The notes: generated by a model not told the origin, from the letters alone. A stretch of DNA of 64,000 nt from Malonomonas rubra DSM 5091 (GCF_900142125.1 NZ_FQZT01000001.1:62001-126000), one strand, 5' to 3'. Shown: positions 37,999 to 46,757, counted from the stretch's first letter. A program made the numbers and translations.

Positions 37999-38841
37999 TC
38001 AATCGTCGCTTCGAGCCAAATTCGGTAACTGACGCAGTACTCCTTTGACATCACCCAAGCCGATCACATTTTTAATAATGCCCCGATCCAGACGGTTCTG
38101 GTCGTCGATGCTGATATAAACATCACGTCCTTTGGTTTTGAAAACCGAGGGATCGAGCAGTACTTTACAAACCTGCCCCTGTTTGGAAAAGAACTTTTTA
38201 TCGCCTTTCTCTGGGCGAGTCAGCGGCTCGATAACAATCTCCTCAATTTCTTTACGATAAAAGGTCGGCACGTATAGCTTCCGTTCATTCTTCAACAGAC
38301 CGTACAAACCAAGCCGTAAATTATAAAAGGCGCTGACGAAATCGAAAACCGGGCCATCACCACTTAATGCGACCAGCTCGTCTTTAGAAACACGGCCATC
38401 TCGAACCCTTTTATAATGGACTTCTCTGGCATCATGATCGTAATCATAACTGACTCGCTTTTCTTTTTTCTTATCACCCTTCCCTTTAAAAGTATGCGAA
38501 CTATGGCGCAGTGGTCGCAATAGACCACCGGGGCCAATTTCCATTAAAGTCTGGTGTTTTTCCTCGCGCTGTCTTGTAACGAAAGCGGCAAAACCAAGGG
38601 TTTTAGCTTCCATCACAGCCAGGTAGGTGCCATCCTTTTCACCTTTCTCCAAGCGGATTGAACCTTCTGCTAGATGTTCAAACCAGAGGAAAGAGATATC
38701 GTACAGCAAATGCTCCCCAACAAGTGTCTCGACCGGGTGGCCGGTCCGTTGATCTGCGGAGAATGACACCTGCGGAAGGAGAAAGATTAAAAAAAACATG
38801 CCCACGGAAAAAGGTTTTATCATTCGCAATCGTATAGACAT
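37999..38841 (-). CDS. DUF3108 domain exported protein
   Basis: 280 residues with a signal peptide (FSVGMFFLIFLLPQVSFSA) and a body that fits DUF3108: EHLLYDISFLWFEHLAEGSI, then FYNLRLGLYGLLKNE and the C-terminal GRDVYISIDDQNRL. These proteins are predicted lipocalin-like barrels in the envelope; function unknown. It is transcribed on the minus strand alone, 55 bases upstream of ppaC. Confidence 0.82.
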   Translation of the reverse strand: MSIRLRMIKPFSVGMFFLIFLLPQVSFSADQRTGHPVETLVGEHLLYDISFLWFEHLAEGSIRLEKGEKDGTYLAVMEAKTLGFAAFVTRQREEKHQTLMEIGPGGLLRPLRHSSHTFKGKGDKKKEKRVSYDYDHDAREVHYKRVRDGRVSKDELVALSGDGPVFDFVSAFYNLRLGLYGLLKNERKLYVPTFYRKEIEEIVIEPLTRPEKGDKKFFSKQGQVCKVLLDPSVFKTKGRDVYISIDDQNRLDRGIIKNVIGLGDVKGVLRQLPNLARSDD

Positions 38842-39032
38842 TTCTATCTTCCAGAGTGGTAGAAATTAAAAGTTATCTCTTTAGTTTTTATATAATTAAC
38901 AATAACCTAGAGACTTTATCGACTAAACTACACGGCTAACTCTACTATTTCATTTGGGCGGGCAACTCATTAGCGTTTCAACAAATCATCACCGTCACAC
39001 CAGTCAAGCTGCAGCTCTGTGTAATAACATCC

Positions 39033-39061
39033 TTGACGAACGGTTAAGATACCATTAATAT
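39033..39061 (+). promoter_or_regulatory. Sigma-70-like promoter for the ArsR gene
   Basis: TTGACG (39033-39038) and TAATAT (39056-39061) are 17 bases apart and 34 bases before the start codon. The 38.84-39.10 kb intergenic stretch holds nothing else that I recognise. Confidence 0.65.
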
Positions 39062-39095
39062 CCATATATTCAAAATTCAGACAAGGTAGGGTCAT

Positions 39096-39410
39096 ATGAT
39101 TGAAACTGCAGAAAAATTGCCATTTGACAAGAATCAGGATTACGATCGCGAATCTGAAATCCTCAAAGTTCTAGGTCATCCGATTCGTTTGAAAATTGTT
39201 GCCGGTCTCATGTCTCAGTCCTGCAATGTGAAAAAGATCTGGGAATGTCTCGATCTCCCCCAGGCGACTGTTTCACAGCACCTGGCCCTTCTGAAAAACA
39301 AAGATATCATCTCTGGTCGACGAGAGGGTGTTGAAGTCTTCTATCAAGTCACCTCGCCTGAAGCCAAGCGAATCGTTGGTGCGATCTTTGGTTCATTCAG
39401 CTGCAGTTGA
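39096..39410 (+). CDS. ArsR/SmtB-family transcriptional regulator
   Basis: 104 residues with the winged HTH of ArsR repressors: ILKVLGHPIRLKIVAGL and PQATVSQHLALLKNKDIISGRREGVEVFY. Cysteines lie at about 48 (MSQSCNVKK) and 55 (WECLDL) and one near the C-terminus (FSCS). The first pair flanks the region used by persulfide-sensing members such as BigR/SqrR, so a thiol or sulfide signal is possible; a metal is also possible. No target gene is adjacent on the same strand. Confidence 0.9.
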   Translation: MIETAEKLPFDKNQDYDRESEILKVLGHPIRLKIVAGLMSQSCNVKKIWECLDLPQATVSQHLALLKNKDIISGRREGVEVFYQVTSPEAKRIVGAIFGSFSCS

Positions 39411-39435
39411 TGATTATAGATTTCAGTTTTGACAA

Positions 39436-39466
39436 AAAACGGCCACTTCTTAGAAGTGGCCGTTTT
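39436..39466. terminator. Bidirectional terminator between ArsR and tautomerase genes
   Basis: AAAACGGCCACTTCT and AGAAGTGGCCGTTTT form a 15-bp perfect stem with T-runs on both strands. Confidence 0.92.
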
Positions 39467-39494
39467 CATTGCTGTATTAAATGTACTGCTCCTA

Positions 39495-39692
39495 CTATTT
39501 TCCAGAGCGGATTGCTGCGACAGTTTTACCACGAATCCCCCAGTTTTCAGCCGGGACCTCTTCAATAATAACGTGGGTCGCTTCAGGATTTTTTCCCAGA
39601 ACCTCTTTCATCGCCTGGGTAATGCGATCCATCAGTTCCTCTTTTTTTTCATTACTGATTCCACCGACAGTTTGAACGGTTACAACAGGCAT
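39495..39692 (-). CDS. 4-oxalocrotonate tautomerase family protein
   Basis: 65 residues beginning MPVVTVQTVGG, so the catalytic Pro is residue 2 and becomes N-terminal after methionine removal. The body (SNEKKEELMDRITQAMKEVLG, then HVIIEEVPAENWG) is a standard 4-OT subunit. I start at the ATG at 39692 with AAAGGAGG 7 bases upstream; the longer frame is wrong. It lies 83 bases after bioC on the same strand. Substrate unknown. Confidence 0.9.
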   Translation of the reverse strand: MPVVTVQTVGGISNEKKEELMDRITQAMKEVLGKNPEATHVIIEEVPAENWGIRGKTVAAIRSGK

Positions 39693-39775
39693 CTGACGGC
39701 CTCCTTTCATTCGATATAAATAATGAGGCTCAAGTATAGCCCGACCGGTAAAAGAATCAATAGCCAAATATAGAT

Positions 39776-40573
39776 CTACCTCCTGCGCGCGATCAGGTAG
39801 ATCACTTCGTAAGTTGCCGGGATTCCCTGTGCTGTTCGATATCTATTCTCGTAATGAGCAATCATCTCATGCATGGTTTTCCGGGAAGCCAAACCACGAG
39901 GTTTCTTTTTGCTGGCATTCTGGGCACCAATTTTTTTCAAGCTTTTAAGTAATGCTGGTACGTTTTCGTGCCATTCGACTTCGAATTCTGACCGTAACTC
40001 GACAATTTCTAACTGCTCACCGAGTGCAGCAGAAATTTCCTGCCGCGATGGAAAGCTCTGTACGTGAGACTCCCTGTCGACCAGAGCAGAGCGATGTGAA
40101 TCGCGCAGTTCATATAACGTTTTTTCGCCAAACAGCGCCAGAGCCAGGATTCCGTTCGACAACAAGACATGGGAAACCTGTCGGAACGCATTGGGAAAAT
40201 CGTTGAGCCACTGATAAACAGAGCTGGACACAACAAGGTCAAAAGAACCTGCCGTAAAAGGCAAAGCTGCGGCATCGGCATCACATGCGACAAATTGTGG
40301 AAACGACTCTTTGATATATTGCGTCATTCCGTGAGCGATATCGGACAGCATCAACTGCAACTCGGGCTGCAATGTCAAAAGTTGTTGTGTCAGCAGTCCG
40401 GTTCCACAACCGATTTCCAAACCGAACGACCAGTCCTGGCGATAGGCCTTCAGCAATTCGGCCAAGCGTTTTGCGACGACCTGTTGCACAACAGCGTAAC
40501 GATCATAGTCTTTGGCTTGAGAAGAAAAGTTCTTACGAACAGATGCTTTATTAATATTTGTCTCAAGTGTCAC
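39776..40573 (-). CDS. bioC: Malonyl-[acyl-carrier protein] O-methyltransferase
   Basis: 265 residues from a GTG at 40573, which overlaps the bioH stop as GTGA and has GGAG 8 bases upstream. Opening residues INKASVRKNFSSQAKDYDRYA and SAM motif LEIGCGTGLLTQQLL are those of BioC, which methylates malonyl-ACP so that the fatty-acid cycle can build the pimeloyl chain. The VVSSSVYQWLNDF segment is also characteristic. Last gene of bioW-bioF-bioH-bioC. Confidence 0.9.
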   Translation of the reverse strand: MTLETNINKASVRKNFSSQAKDYDRYAVVQQVVAKRLAELLKAYRQDWSFGLEIGCGTGLLTQQLLTLQPELQLMLSDIAHGMTQYIKESFPQFVACDADAAALPFTAGSFDLVVSSSVYQWLNDFPNAFRQVSHVLLSNGILALALFGEKTLYELRDSHRSALVDRESHVQSFPSRQEISAALGEQLEIVELRSEFEVEWHENVPALLKSLKKIGAQNASKKKPRGLASRKTMHEMIAHYENRYRTAQGIPATYEVIYLIARRR

Positions 40574-41391
40574 TTCAAAAACTCCAACCATGAAGCAACG
40601 GTCTGCTGTGGGCGGCTGAAAAAAGGTGCATGACCAACCCCTGACATTCGCTGAAGCTGTGCTTCCTGCAATGTATCAGCAAGAAACTCCCCTGCCCCAA
40701 CAGGAACAATTTGGTCAAGCTCGCCATGGAGAATATGAACAGGAAGTTGAACTTGTTGCAACTGTGCTCGCAAATCGGCTTGTGACAAAACATCGAGCAG
40801 GGTTTTGGCCTGTTTTTTTTCCGGTAGTTTGCCGGGCCGAACAGCAAAGCCGATAATTTCACGGTAACGACGACGGTCCAATTCTTCGCCAGTAAACTGT
40901 AACTGAAAAAAATCACCCATGGTTTTTTCATAGCAACGATCGATATTTCGCGACAATGCTTTCACCTGGGTTTTGGGCAGGCCGTGCAACCAGCCATCGG
41001 TCCGGCAAAAACAAGGAGTTGTTGCAACCAACAACAGTTTTTCAAGCAGCAAAGGTGACTCAAGGGCAAGCTGCAAGGCGACCTGCCCTCCTAGCGACCA
41101 GCCAAGTAAGGCAAAAGACGGTAACGCCAACTGCTGAGCCCAGTCAGCGATATCCTCGGCGATTCCTTCCAAACTGTATTGACCGCAAGGCTCAGAATAT
41201 CCATGCCCTGGCAGATCGGGACAGAAGACCGCATAATTTCCTGCCAATAACGGAGCCACTTCGCTGAAGACGACAGAACTCATTGACCAACCGTGCAACA
41301 ACACAAGAGGGGGACCCTCGCCCCAGTGCCGCCACGCTAATTTCCGACCACTCTGCAAGAGACTGTACTGCAAATCAGGCAGGTCACTCAC
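40570..41391 (-). CDS. bioH: Pimeloyl-ACP methyl ester esterase
   Basis: 273 residues from GTG 41391 (GGGGG-type ribosome site 7 bases upstream; an in-frame start further up lies inside bioF). An alpha/beta hydrolase with the oxyanion HG motif LLHGWS, nucleophile elbow GWSLGGQVAL, and the C-terminal GVGHAPFFSRP histidine. BioH cleaves the methyl ester from pimeloyl-ACP once the chain is complete. Overlaps with bioF (8 bases) and bioC (4 bases) show a tight operon. Confidence 0.88.
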   Translation of the reverse strand: MSDLPDLQYSLLQSGRKLAWRHWGEGPPLVLLHGWSMSSVVFSEVAPLLAGNYAVFCPDLPGHGYSEPCGQYSLEGIAEDIADWAQQLALPSFALLGWSLGGQVALQLALESPLLLEKLLLVATTPCFCRTDGWLHGLPKTQVKALSRNIDRCYEKTMGDFFQLQFTGEELDRRRYREIIGFAVRPGKLPEKKQAKTLLDVLSQADLRAQLQQVQLPVHILHGELDQIVPVGAGEFLADTLQEAQLQRMSGVGHAPFFSRPQQTVASWLEFLK

Positions 41392-42565
41392 CGGCAAGCC
41401 CCCTTTTAACCACATGCACAATGGCTTGCGCAGCTTGTCGCAACTCAGTCGGCGTATGATCTGCCATTAAGGTCGCCCGCAGCCGGCAGGTTCCGGGAGC
41501 AACCGTCGGCGGCCGAATTCCACTGAGAAAAATTCCTTGTTGGAACAGCTGAGATGCGGCATGCATGGTCGGTTCCGGCTCACCGATCAGGACGGGAACT
41601 ATCTGCGTGCTGCTGCCACAGAGGTCAAAACCCGCACCGGATAAGATCGAGCTGAACAGCTCCCGATTTGCTTTCAGTTGAGTCCTACGGCGTTCGCCTT
41701 CTTCGCTCGCAACCAGATCGATCGCAGCAAGGTTTGCTGCCAGAACCGCGGGCGGTAGACTGGTCGAAAAAATAAAACTGCGCGATCGATTTATCAGGGT
41801 GTCGATCACAACACGGGTGGCAGCCAGATAAGCTCCAAAGCTGCCGAAAGCTTTACCAAAAGTGCCCATCTGCAGATCGATTTTATCGAGGCAGTTGAAA
41901 TGCTCCGCAGTTCCTCGCCCATGTTCTCCCAGTACGCCTCCGCCATGGGCATCATCGACCATCAGCCAAGCGTCAAAGCGTTCCTTCAAAGAGACCAACT
42001 CCGGCAATGGGGCGATATCACCATCCATACTGAAGACACCATCGGTGACAATTAACCAGCGTCCTTTCCGCGTTGACTGCTCCTTCGCCATCAACTCAGC
42101 AAGTGCCTGCACATCGTTATGCGGATAGACACAGGTACGAGCACCGGACAAACGACAGCCATCGATGATCGAGGCATGATTCAAACTGTCGGAGAAAATT
42201 GTATCTTCAGGTCCCAAAAGACCCTGGATAATTCCGTTATTAGCAGCATAACCGCTGTTGAAAACCAGTGCGGACTCGGTACTTTTAAAAGCAGCAATCC
42301 GCTCTTCCAAACGATGGTGCAACGACATGCTGCCCGAAATCAGTCGGCTCGCTCCCGAACCTGCACCAAAATCTTTTGCCGCCCGACATGACGCTTCGAT
42401 CAAAACCGGATGGTTGGCCAGTCCCAGGTAGTTGTTCGAGCAAAGCAGCAGATGATCCGTTCCGTCGATCCTGACCCTCGGCCCCTGCGCAGACTCTATT
42501 TCACGCAGGGTACGCAACATCCCCTGCTCGGCCAGAGTGGCCAGATGACCTTTAAACTGTTTCAT
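41384..42565 (-). CDS. bioF: 8-amino-7-oxononanoate synthase
   Basis: 393 residues, alpha-oxoamine synthase. The PLP lysine is in MGTFGKAFGSFG (about residue 237); LLCSNNYLGLANHP, FNSGYAANNG and VDDAHGGGVLGEHGRG are conserved blocks. It condenses alanine with pimeloyl thioester. Its ATG overlaps the bioW stop (ATGA). Since bioW makes pimeloyl-CoA and bioC/bioH make pimeloyl-ACP, this enzyme may have to accept both. Confidence 0.95.
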   Translation of the reverse strand: MKQFKGHLATLAEQGMLRTLREIESAQGPRVRIDGTDHLLLCSNNYLGLANHPVLIEASCRAAKDFGAGSGASRLISGSMSLHHRLEERIAAFKSTESALVFNSGYAANNGIIQGLLGPEDTIFSDSLNHASIIDGCRLSGARTCVYPHNDVQALAELMAKEQSTRKGRWLIVTDGVFSMDGDIAPLPELVSLKERFDAWLMVDDAHGGGVLGEHGRGTAEHFNCLDKIDLQMGTFGKAFGSFGAYLAATRVVIDTLINRSRSFIFSTSLPPAVLAANLAAIDLVASEEGERRRTQLKANRELFSSILSGAGFDLCGSSTQIVPVLIGEPEPTMHAASQLFQQGIFLSGIRPPTVAPGTCRLRATLMADHTPTELRQAAQAIVHVVKRGLAGE

Positions 42566-43365
42566 CCTATCGTCCTATCCACTGCTGGGTATATATCCCC
42601 CACGGTCTCGATCAAAAAGGCCCGCTGTTCAAGCCAATCGACCAAGGACGCAAGCTGCTCTCGCCCACAGCGCACAAAAAATGCCCGGCCGCCGCGTTCT
42701 TCCCCAAAAGGTTTCAACAGGTTGATCCGCTGATATCCATCTTTTGCTGAAGCGACATAGCCAGCCTGATAATCAGGGTCATCTGACCAGCAGAGTTCTG
42801 CCACAATTTCAGGTGCGGCGACAACTTTTGCCGCTAAAGTCATGGCCTCGACAACATGCTGGTTCTCCAGCCCATGAGGTTTTAACTTTTCGATCAACTC
42901 TTTCCGAGCAGCCACTGACAAATCCATCCGACTGGCGCGAACTCCTCGGGAAAAATCTTTTTCCAAGCGCTGGCCACTATCGGCATCAACTAACATCGCA
43001 CCACGCATACTCTGTCCGCCTGGCGCAGCCCCATCAGCAAGAGCCTGCATTGCTTTTTCTGCTGAATTAGCTGTAACGCCAGCCGTCACCAAAAGCTTGA
43101 GAGCAAGCTTCCGCCCTTCCTGCCAATCCATAACGGTATTTGAATAAAGATTCGGCAATCTCCCGATATCAATATCCTGTGCATTCACAGCGTCCACTTG
43201 CAGCTTTATTTTGCTAACCGGCCCCCGAGGGTGCTGCAGAGCACGCTGTAGCATTGCAACCGCCACATCACCCAGTTGATCTGTGGGCACCAGTCTTTCA
43301 GCTCCAGAAATATGCATGTAATCACGCTCGGCACGCATCCTGATGCTATTCAGTTGTCTCATCAT
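42562..43365 (-). CDS. bioW: 6-carboxyhexanoate-CoA ligase (pimeloyl-CoA synthetase)
   Basis: 267 residues. The segments SIRMRAERDYMHISGAERL, MRGAMLVDADSGQRLEKD, RGVRASRMD and AELCWSDDPDYQAGYVA with GYQRI match the BioW family (known from Bacillus subtilis) closely. It activates free pimelate with ATP and CoA. No strong ribosome site is seen before the ATG at 43365, and a second ATG lies next to it. A BirA-like operator lies 29-60 bases upstream. Its presence beside bioC and bioH is unusual. Confidence 0.92.
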   Translation of the reverse strand: MMRQLNSIRMRAERDYMHISGAERLVPTDQLGDVAVAMLQRALQHPRGPVSKIKLQVDAVNAQDIDIGRLPNLYSNTVMDWQEGRKLALKLLVTAGVTANSAEKAMQALADGAAPGGQSMRGAMLVDADSGQRLEKDFSRGVRASRMDLSVAARKELIEKLKPHGLENQHVVEAMTLAAKVVAAPEIVAELCWSDDPDYQAGYVASAKDGYQRINLLKPFGEERGGRAFFVRCGREQLASLVDWLEQRAFLIETVGDIYPAVDRTIG

Positions 43366-43393
43366 GCCGGGACGGTATCACCAGCACACCTAC

Positions 43394-43425
43394 TTGTCAA
43401 CCAGGACAAAACCACAAGTTTACAA
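43394..43425 (-). promoter_or_regulatory. BirA-type biotin operator upstream of bioW
   Basis: On the plus strand TTGTCAACC (43394-43402), 14 bases, AGTTTACAA (43417-43425). Two mismatches to the TTGTAAACC-N14-GGTTTACAA pattern. Spacer length equals that of the bioB site. Confidence 0.75.
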
Positions 43426-43453
43426 GCATGCCATCCTTCGGATATTAAGCCGG

Positions 43454-43482
43454 TTGACAAGAATCACATTTATTTATATAAA
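43454..43482 (+). promoter_or_regulatory. Sigma-70 promoter for the receiver-GAF gene
   Basis: TTGACA (43454-43459) and TATAAA (43477-43482), 17 bases apart, 28 bases before the start codon. The -35 box lies inside GGTTGACAA, an extra BirA-like half-site. Confidence 0.75.
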
Positions 43483-43509
43483 GGAATCTTATTATAGGGA
43501 GCCAATCTT

Positions 43510-44475
43510 ATGGATGAGCCAATACTTGTCGTCGACCACGTTGAAGATCGTCGTGAGCATTTAGTCTCGATGCTGCAAGAGCAGGACCTGGATGTAACCC
43601 AGGCATCTTCATGCGAAGATTGTTTGAACCTGTTGCGTCAAAAAAGCTTCCCTGTCATTTTGAGCGAAACCGACCTGCCGCGAAAGAGCGGTCTTTTCCT
43701 CCTCAAAGAAGCCAAATCCATCCAACCTCAAACCGAAGTCATTCTGCTGACTCACAACGCTTCTTCTTTCACATTACTTCAAGCAATCCGCCACGGTGCT
43801 TACGATTTTATCTTGCGCCCAATCGACAGTAGCGAAATTCTCTTCAATACACTTTGCCGTGCCCTTGACCACATTCGTCAGCGGGCAGAACGAGATAACC
43901 TGCTCCATGAACTTGAAAGTAAAAACCGATCGCTGAACAGCGCTCTCCACCGATTAAAAACGCTGACGGAAGACATAAAGAAAATGGCTGAGTCGGATCA
44001 AGTCGAAGAGATTTTTCGGATTATGCTGCATGCAGCGACAACCGAACTTCATGCTGGCAATGGGCTTATCGCCCTGTTCAACCGTGACAACAGCAGTTTA
44101 GCATTAAAAATGGGAGAAAAAATTTCAGCAGAAACCTGTGGGAATTTTTCCCGTCGACTTCCAGATGGGCTGATCCAGGTCATTGCTAAACGCAGTAAAC
44201 CGGTGTTGATCCCCTCGCGCCTGCCACAGGGGCTGGCAAATCTAAAACACAATGAAGAAGATCAACTGTTGAAGCTACCGGGACTGGTATCGGTTCCCTT
44301 GCAGATCAATAATCGTTCTGCGGGGCTGATGCTGCTCAGTGGTCATCCGCCAAAATTGCCGTTCGCCGAACACGACCTGCTCTACCTCAGGCAACTGGCG
44401 GTTCACTCTCAGTTGCTACTGGAAAAAGCTGGTCAAATTCATCTGCTGCGCCGTAACTGCGCCGTATCAGCCTGA
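43510..44475 (+). CDS. Degenerate receiver-GAF protein
   Basis: 321 residues: receiver domain (1-120), a coiled-coil helix (about 125-165, ERDNLLHELESKNRSLNSAL) and a GAF domain (about 170-315). In the receiver the phosphoacceptor position (four before Pro in SETDLP) is Glu, not Asp, and the invariant Lys before Pro is Arg (ILRPID); the acidic pocket keeps DHVED and the switch Thr is present. It is therefore a pseudo-receiver, perhaps locked in the active-like form. There is no DNA-binding or catalytic output domain. It is divergent from bioW. Confidence 0.85.
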   Translation: MDEPILVVDHVEDRREHLVSMLQEQDLDVTQASSCEDCLNLLRQKSFPVILSETDLPRKSGLFLLKEAKSIQPQTEVILLTHNASSFTLLQAIRHGAYDFILRPIDSSEILFNTLCRALDHIRQRAERDNLLHELESKNRSLNSALHRLKTLTEDIKKMAESDQVEEIFRIMLHAATTELHAGNGLIALFNRDNSSLALKMGEKISAETCGNFSRRLPDGLIQVIAKRSKPVLIPSRLPQGLANLKHNEEDQLLKLPGLVSVPLQINNRSAGLMLLSGHPPKLPFAEHDLLYLRQLAVHSQLLLEKAGQIHLLRRNCAVSA

Positions 44476-45369
44476 CCTGCGGTAGTGAAATCCCCAGACA
44501 CCACGATGCTCTTCCGCCTCCGGGAAATCCTCACCTGGTTGAAATTTAGCAATCAACATCATCTGCGGCAGCAGTTCGTCAAACATGGCCTGCAGAAAAT
44601 CAGGGCTGAGATGAGGGCCATTCAAGCAGGCCAGCACATCGGCGCTCCCAGCTAACAAGGAAGGAAGCTTGCGTAACAGCTTCGGCCAATCTCGTTCAGC
44701 TTTAAAGCTTTTCCCTTGATAAGCGGGCGGGTCACAAATTACCAGATCGAATGGGCCGAGGCTTGAAAGCTTCTTGAAACTGCGAAAAACTTCCAACGGC
44801 AGGAAGCTGGCCTTCCGCAGATCAATATCATTCAACCGATGATTTAAACGTCCAAGCTCCAGCGCACCACGATTCATATCCACATTCACAACTTCCTCAG
44901 CACCTGCGGTGAGGGCAGCAACCGAGAAGCTGCAACTATAGGCAAACAGGTTGAGCACCCTCTTACCTGGCGCCAAACCAGCGATCAGGTTGCGACCGAC
45001 ACCCATATCAGGGAAAAATCCGATATTCTGTGCCTGCCCAAGACGCAACCGGAAATGCCTACCATCTTCCACAGCATCAACGCTATCAGGCGGGTTACCT
45101 GCCAGGCAAGCGACCGGGCTGTCAGGTTGGTAACGCTGTTGAACCAATACCGCTTCCAGCCGACTAATCTGCTGCTGCAGATATCGACTCAATTGCCCTA
45201 ATTCAGACTGATCACGAGGAGAATAAAGAGTTATCAGGACCACTGGCGCAAACCAGTCAATCAAGATATCTTCATAGCCGGGAAAACAGTGTCCTCGGCC
45301 ATGAAAAAGACGTTTCGATTCCGTGGACAAAGGCAATCGACCCTCTATCTCTTGAAAAACACACTTCAT
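44467..45369 (-). CDS. Class I SAM-dependent methyltransferase, RlmI-like
   Basis: 300 residues from the ATG at 45369 with AGGAG 5 bases upstream. The SAM-binding core contains VLNLFAYSCSFSVAALTAGA and the acidic VNVDMNRGALELG, with the catalytic VICDPPAYQ block (about 215) as in RlmI/RlmK-type 23S rRNA methyltransferases. A preceding segment, GQAQNIGFFPDMGVGR, matches the flipping-loop region of that family. No PUA domain is obvious, so it is a shorter relative. Its 3' end overlaps the receiver-GAF gene convergently by 9 bases. Confidence 0.85.
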   Translation of the reverse strand: MKCVFQEIEGRLPLSTESKRLFHGRGHCFPGYEDILIDWFAPVVLITLYSPRDQSELGQLSRYLQQQISRLEAVLVQQRYQPDSPVACLAGNPPDSVDAVEDGRHFRLRLGQAQNIGFFPDMGVGRNLIAGLAPGKRVLNLFAYSCSFSVAALTAGAEEVVNVDMNRGALELGRLNHRLNDIDLRKASFLPLEVFRSFKKLSSLGPFDLVICDPPAYQGKSFKAERDWPKLLRKLPSLLAGSADVLACLNGPHLSPDFLQAMFDELLPQMMLIAKFQPGEDFPEAEEHRGVWGFHYRRSG

Positions 45370-45481
45370 CAAATCTCCTGTTGCAGATGATTTCTCATTT
45401 TAAACTTTATCCATATTATCAAGTAGAAATGATCAGAATTTAGAGTCATAATAAGAACTCCACAGAAACTGGAGGAATCCG

Positions 45482-46333
45482 ATGAAAAAAATCAATCTCC
45501 TGATTTTTATTCTCGTCATTATAATCGCAGTCCTTGGTCTCACCATTTTCATGCAAAAAACCACTCAGCCACCAGTCCCTGTACAGCAGGAGCTTGCAGT
45601 TGTTGAGCAACCTGAGCCAGTAAAGAAACCGATTGTCCATTACCCGGTTCCAACACCGCCGCCTGTCACCGAGGTGCCGGATGAGGAGACACAAGAGCAA
45701 TCCGCCGCTCCAGAAGTCAAAGAACCAGAACTTCCGAAAACCTTGCCGCCTATTGAGCAGAGCGATCAGACAATTGAAGAGGCACTGCAAAATCTGAAGC
45801 TGGGGGACTCTCTGTCGCGGATAATTCTGTTGGAGAACTTTATCCAGCGCTTGGTGACGACCATCGATAACCTGCCAGAAAAAAAGTTGCCACGGGCGCA
45901 TCTGCCGATCGTGCCGCCGAAGCCACCCTTTATCGTTGCGGGAACCGAAGACTCACCACAAACCAGTCGGCGCAATTTCGCCCGTTATGCAAATCATGTC
46001 AAGCTATTGGAAACCCTTGACAGCTCACTGGCACTGAAACTTTACATCCATTTCTACCCGTTGTTCCAGACAGCGTATGAGCAGCTTGGTTACAACAATG
46101 CTTATTTTAATGACCGTCTGGTTTATGTTATCGGCCACCTGCTGGAAACACCGGAGCCGAATGAACCGATCGCGTTGACCCAGCCGGTTATCGTTTACAA
46201 ATACGCAGACCCTTTACTGGAACAGTTGTCAACCGGCCAGAAGATGCTGTTGCGCATTGGTCCTGAAAATCGCAGCAAAGCAAAAAAAATACTAGCAAGC
46301 TACCGAGACAAGCTGATCAATCTTCACCCATAA
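45482..46333 (+). CDS. DUF3014 membrane-anchored protein
   Basis: 283 residues with a single N-terminal membrane anchor (NLLIFILVIIIAVLGLTIF), a Pro-rich linker (to about 85) and a conserved globular part (LGDSLSRIILLENFIQRLVT, RRNFARYANHVKLLETLD, LIHFYP-like LYIHFYPLFQTAYEQLGY). This matches DUF3014, envelope proteins of unknown function in delta- and gammaproteobacteria. AACTGGAGG precedes the ATG. Monocistronic, ended by a terminator. Confidence 0.85.
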   Translation: MKKINLLIFILVIIIAVLGLTIFMQKTTQPPVPVQQELAVVEQPEPVKKPIVHYPVPTPPPVTEVPDEETQEQSAAPEVKEPELPKTLPPIEQSDQTIEEALQNLKLGDSLSRIILLENFIQRLVTTIDNLPEKKLPRAHLPIVPPKPPFIVAGTEDSPQTSRRNFARYANHVKLLETLDSSLALKLYIHFYPLFQTAYEQLGYNNAYFNDRLVYVIGHLLETPEPNEPIALTQPVIVYKYADPLLEQLSTGQKMLLRIGPENRSKAKKILASYRDKLINLHP

Positions 46334-46334
46334 A

Positions 46335-46370
46335 AAAAGCCCACCTTCTCGACTGAGAAGATGGGCTTTT
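46335..46370. terminator. Bidirectional rho-independent terminator
   Basis: AAAAGCCCACCTTCTC pairs with GAGAAGATGGGCTTTT around GACT, with T-runs on both strands; shared by the DUF3014 gene and the GPERR gene. Confidence 0.9.
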
Positions 46371-46389
46371 TCACAACATCTTTTCGTTA

Positions 46390-46593
46390 TCAATAAATCA
46401 TATCGGCCAAACGCCGCTCAGGGCCTTTGTAGTTACGGTGTGCAAAGCGGCGGACAGGATCAATGCCGGGGTAAACCCATCCATCTGCCCGCTGGAACTT
46501 AACAATACTATCCTGTTCAATCAAGTTCTGCAGTGCTTGAGTCTCCACCATATCCATCATGCCATCTTGATAAACTACAGGAACTTCTCTCAT
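46390..46593 (-). CDS. GPERR-motif small protein (paralogue 1)
   Basis: 67 residues from the ATG at 46593 with AAGGAGG 6 bases upstream. The core is a beta-rich segment (VPVVYQDGMMDMVETQAL), then VKFQRADGWVYPGIDPVRR and a closing YKGPERRLADMIY. The last two blocks recur in the proteins at 46772 and 47038. No cysteines, no signal peptide. The family function is unknown; it is smaller than a PilZ domain although YxGPERR tails are common in c-di-GMP-related proteins. Confidence 0.75.
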   Translation of the reverse strand: MREVPVVYQDGMMDMVETQALQNLIEQDSIVKFQRADGWVYPGIDPVRRFAHRNYKGPERRLADMIY

Positions 46594-46733
46594 TGCGCAC
46601 CTCCTTGTAGATTTCAATAATACCACTTCAGATAGTTTGAGGCAAACCATGCGGCGGAAAAAACAACTACGAATTAGACACTTAACTCTTACTAACGGAC
46701 ACGATAAAAATCATTACACAAAATCAAAGCAGC

Positions 46734-46757
46734 AAAAAGCCCGGCGATAGCCGGGCT
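46734..46757 (-). terminator. Rho-independent terminator after GPERR paralogue 2
   Basis: On the minus strand AGCCCGGC/GCCGGGCT, loop TATC, followed by five T. Lies 15 bases beyond the stop at 46772. Confidence 0.85.
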
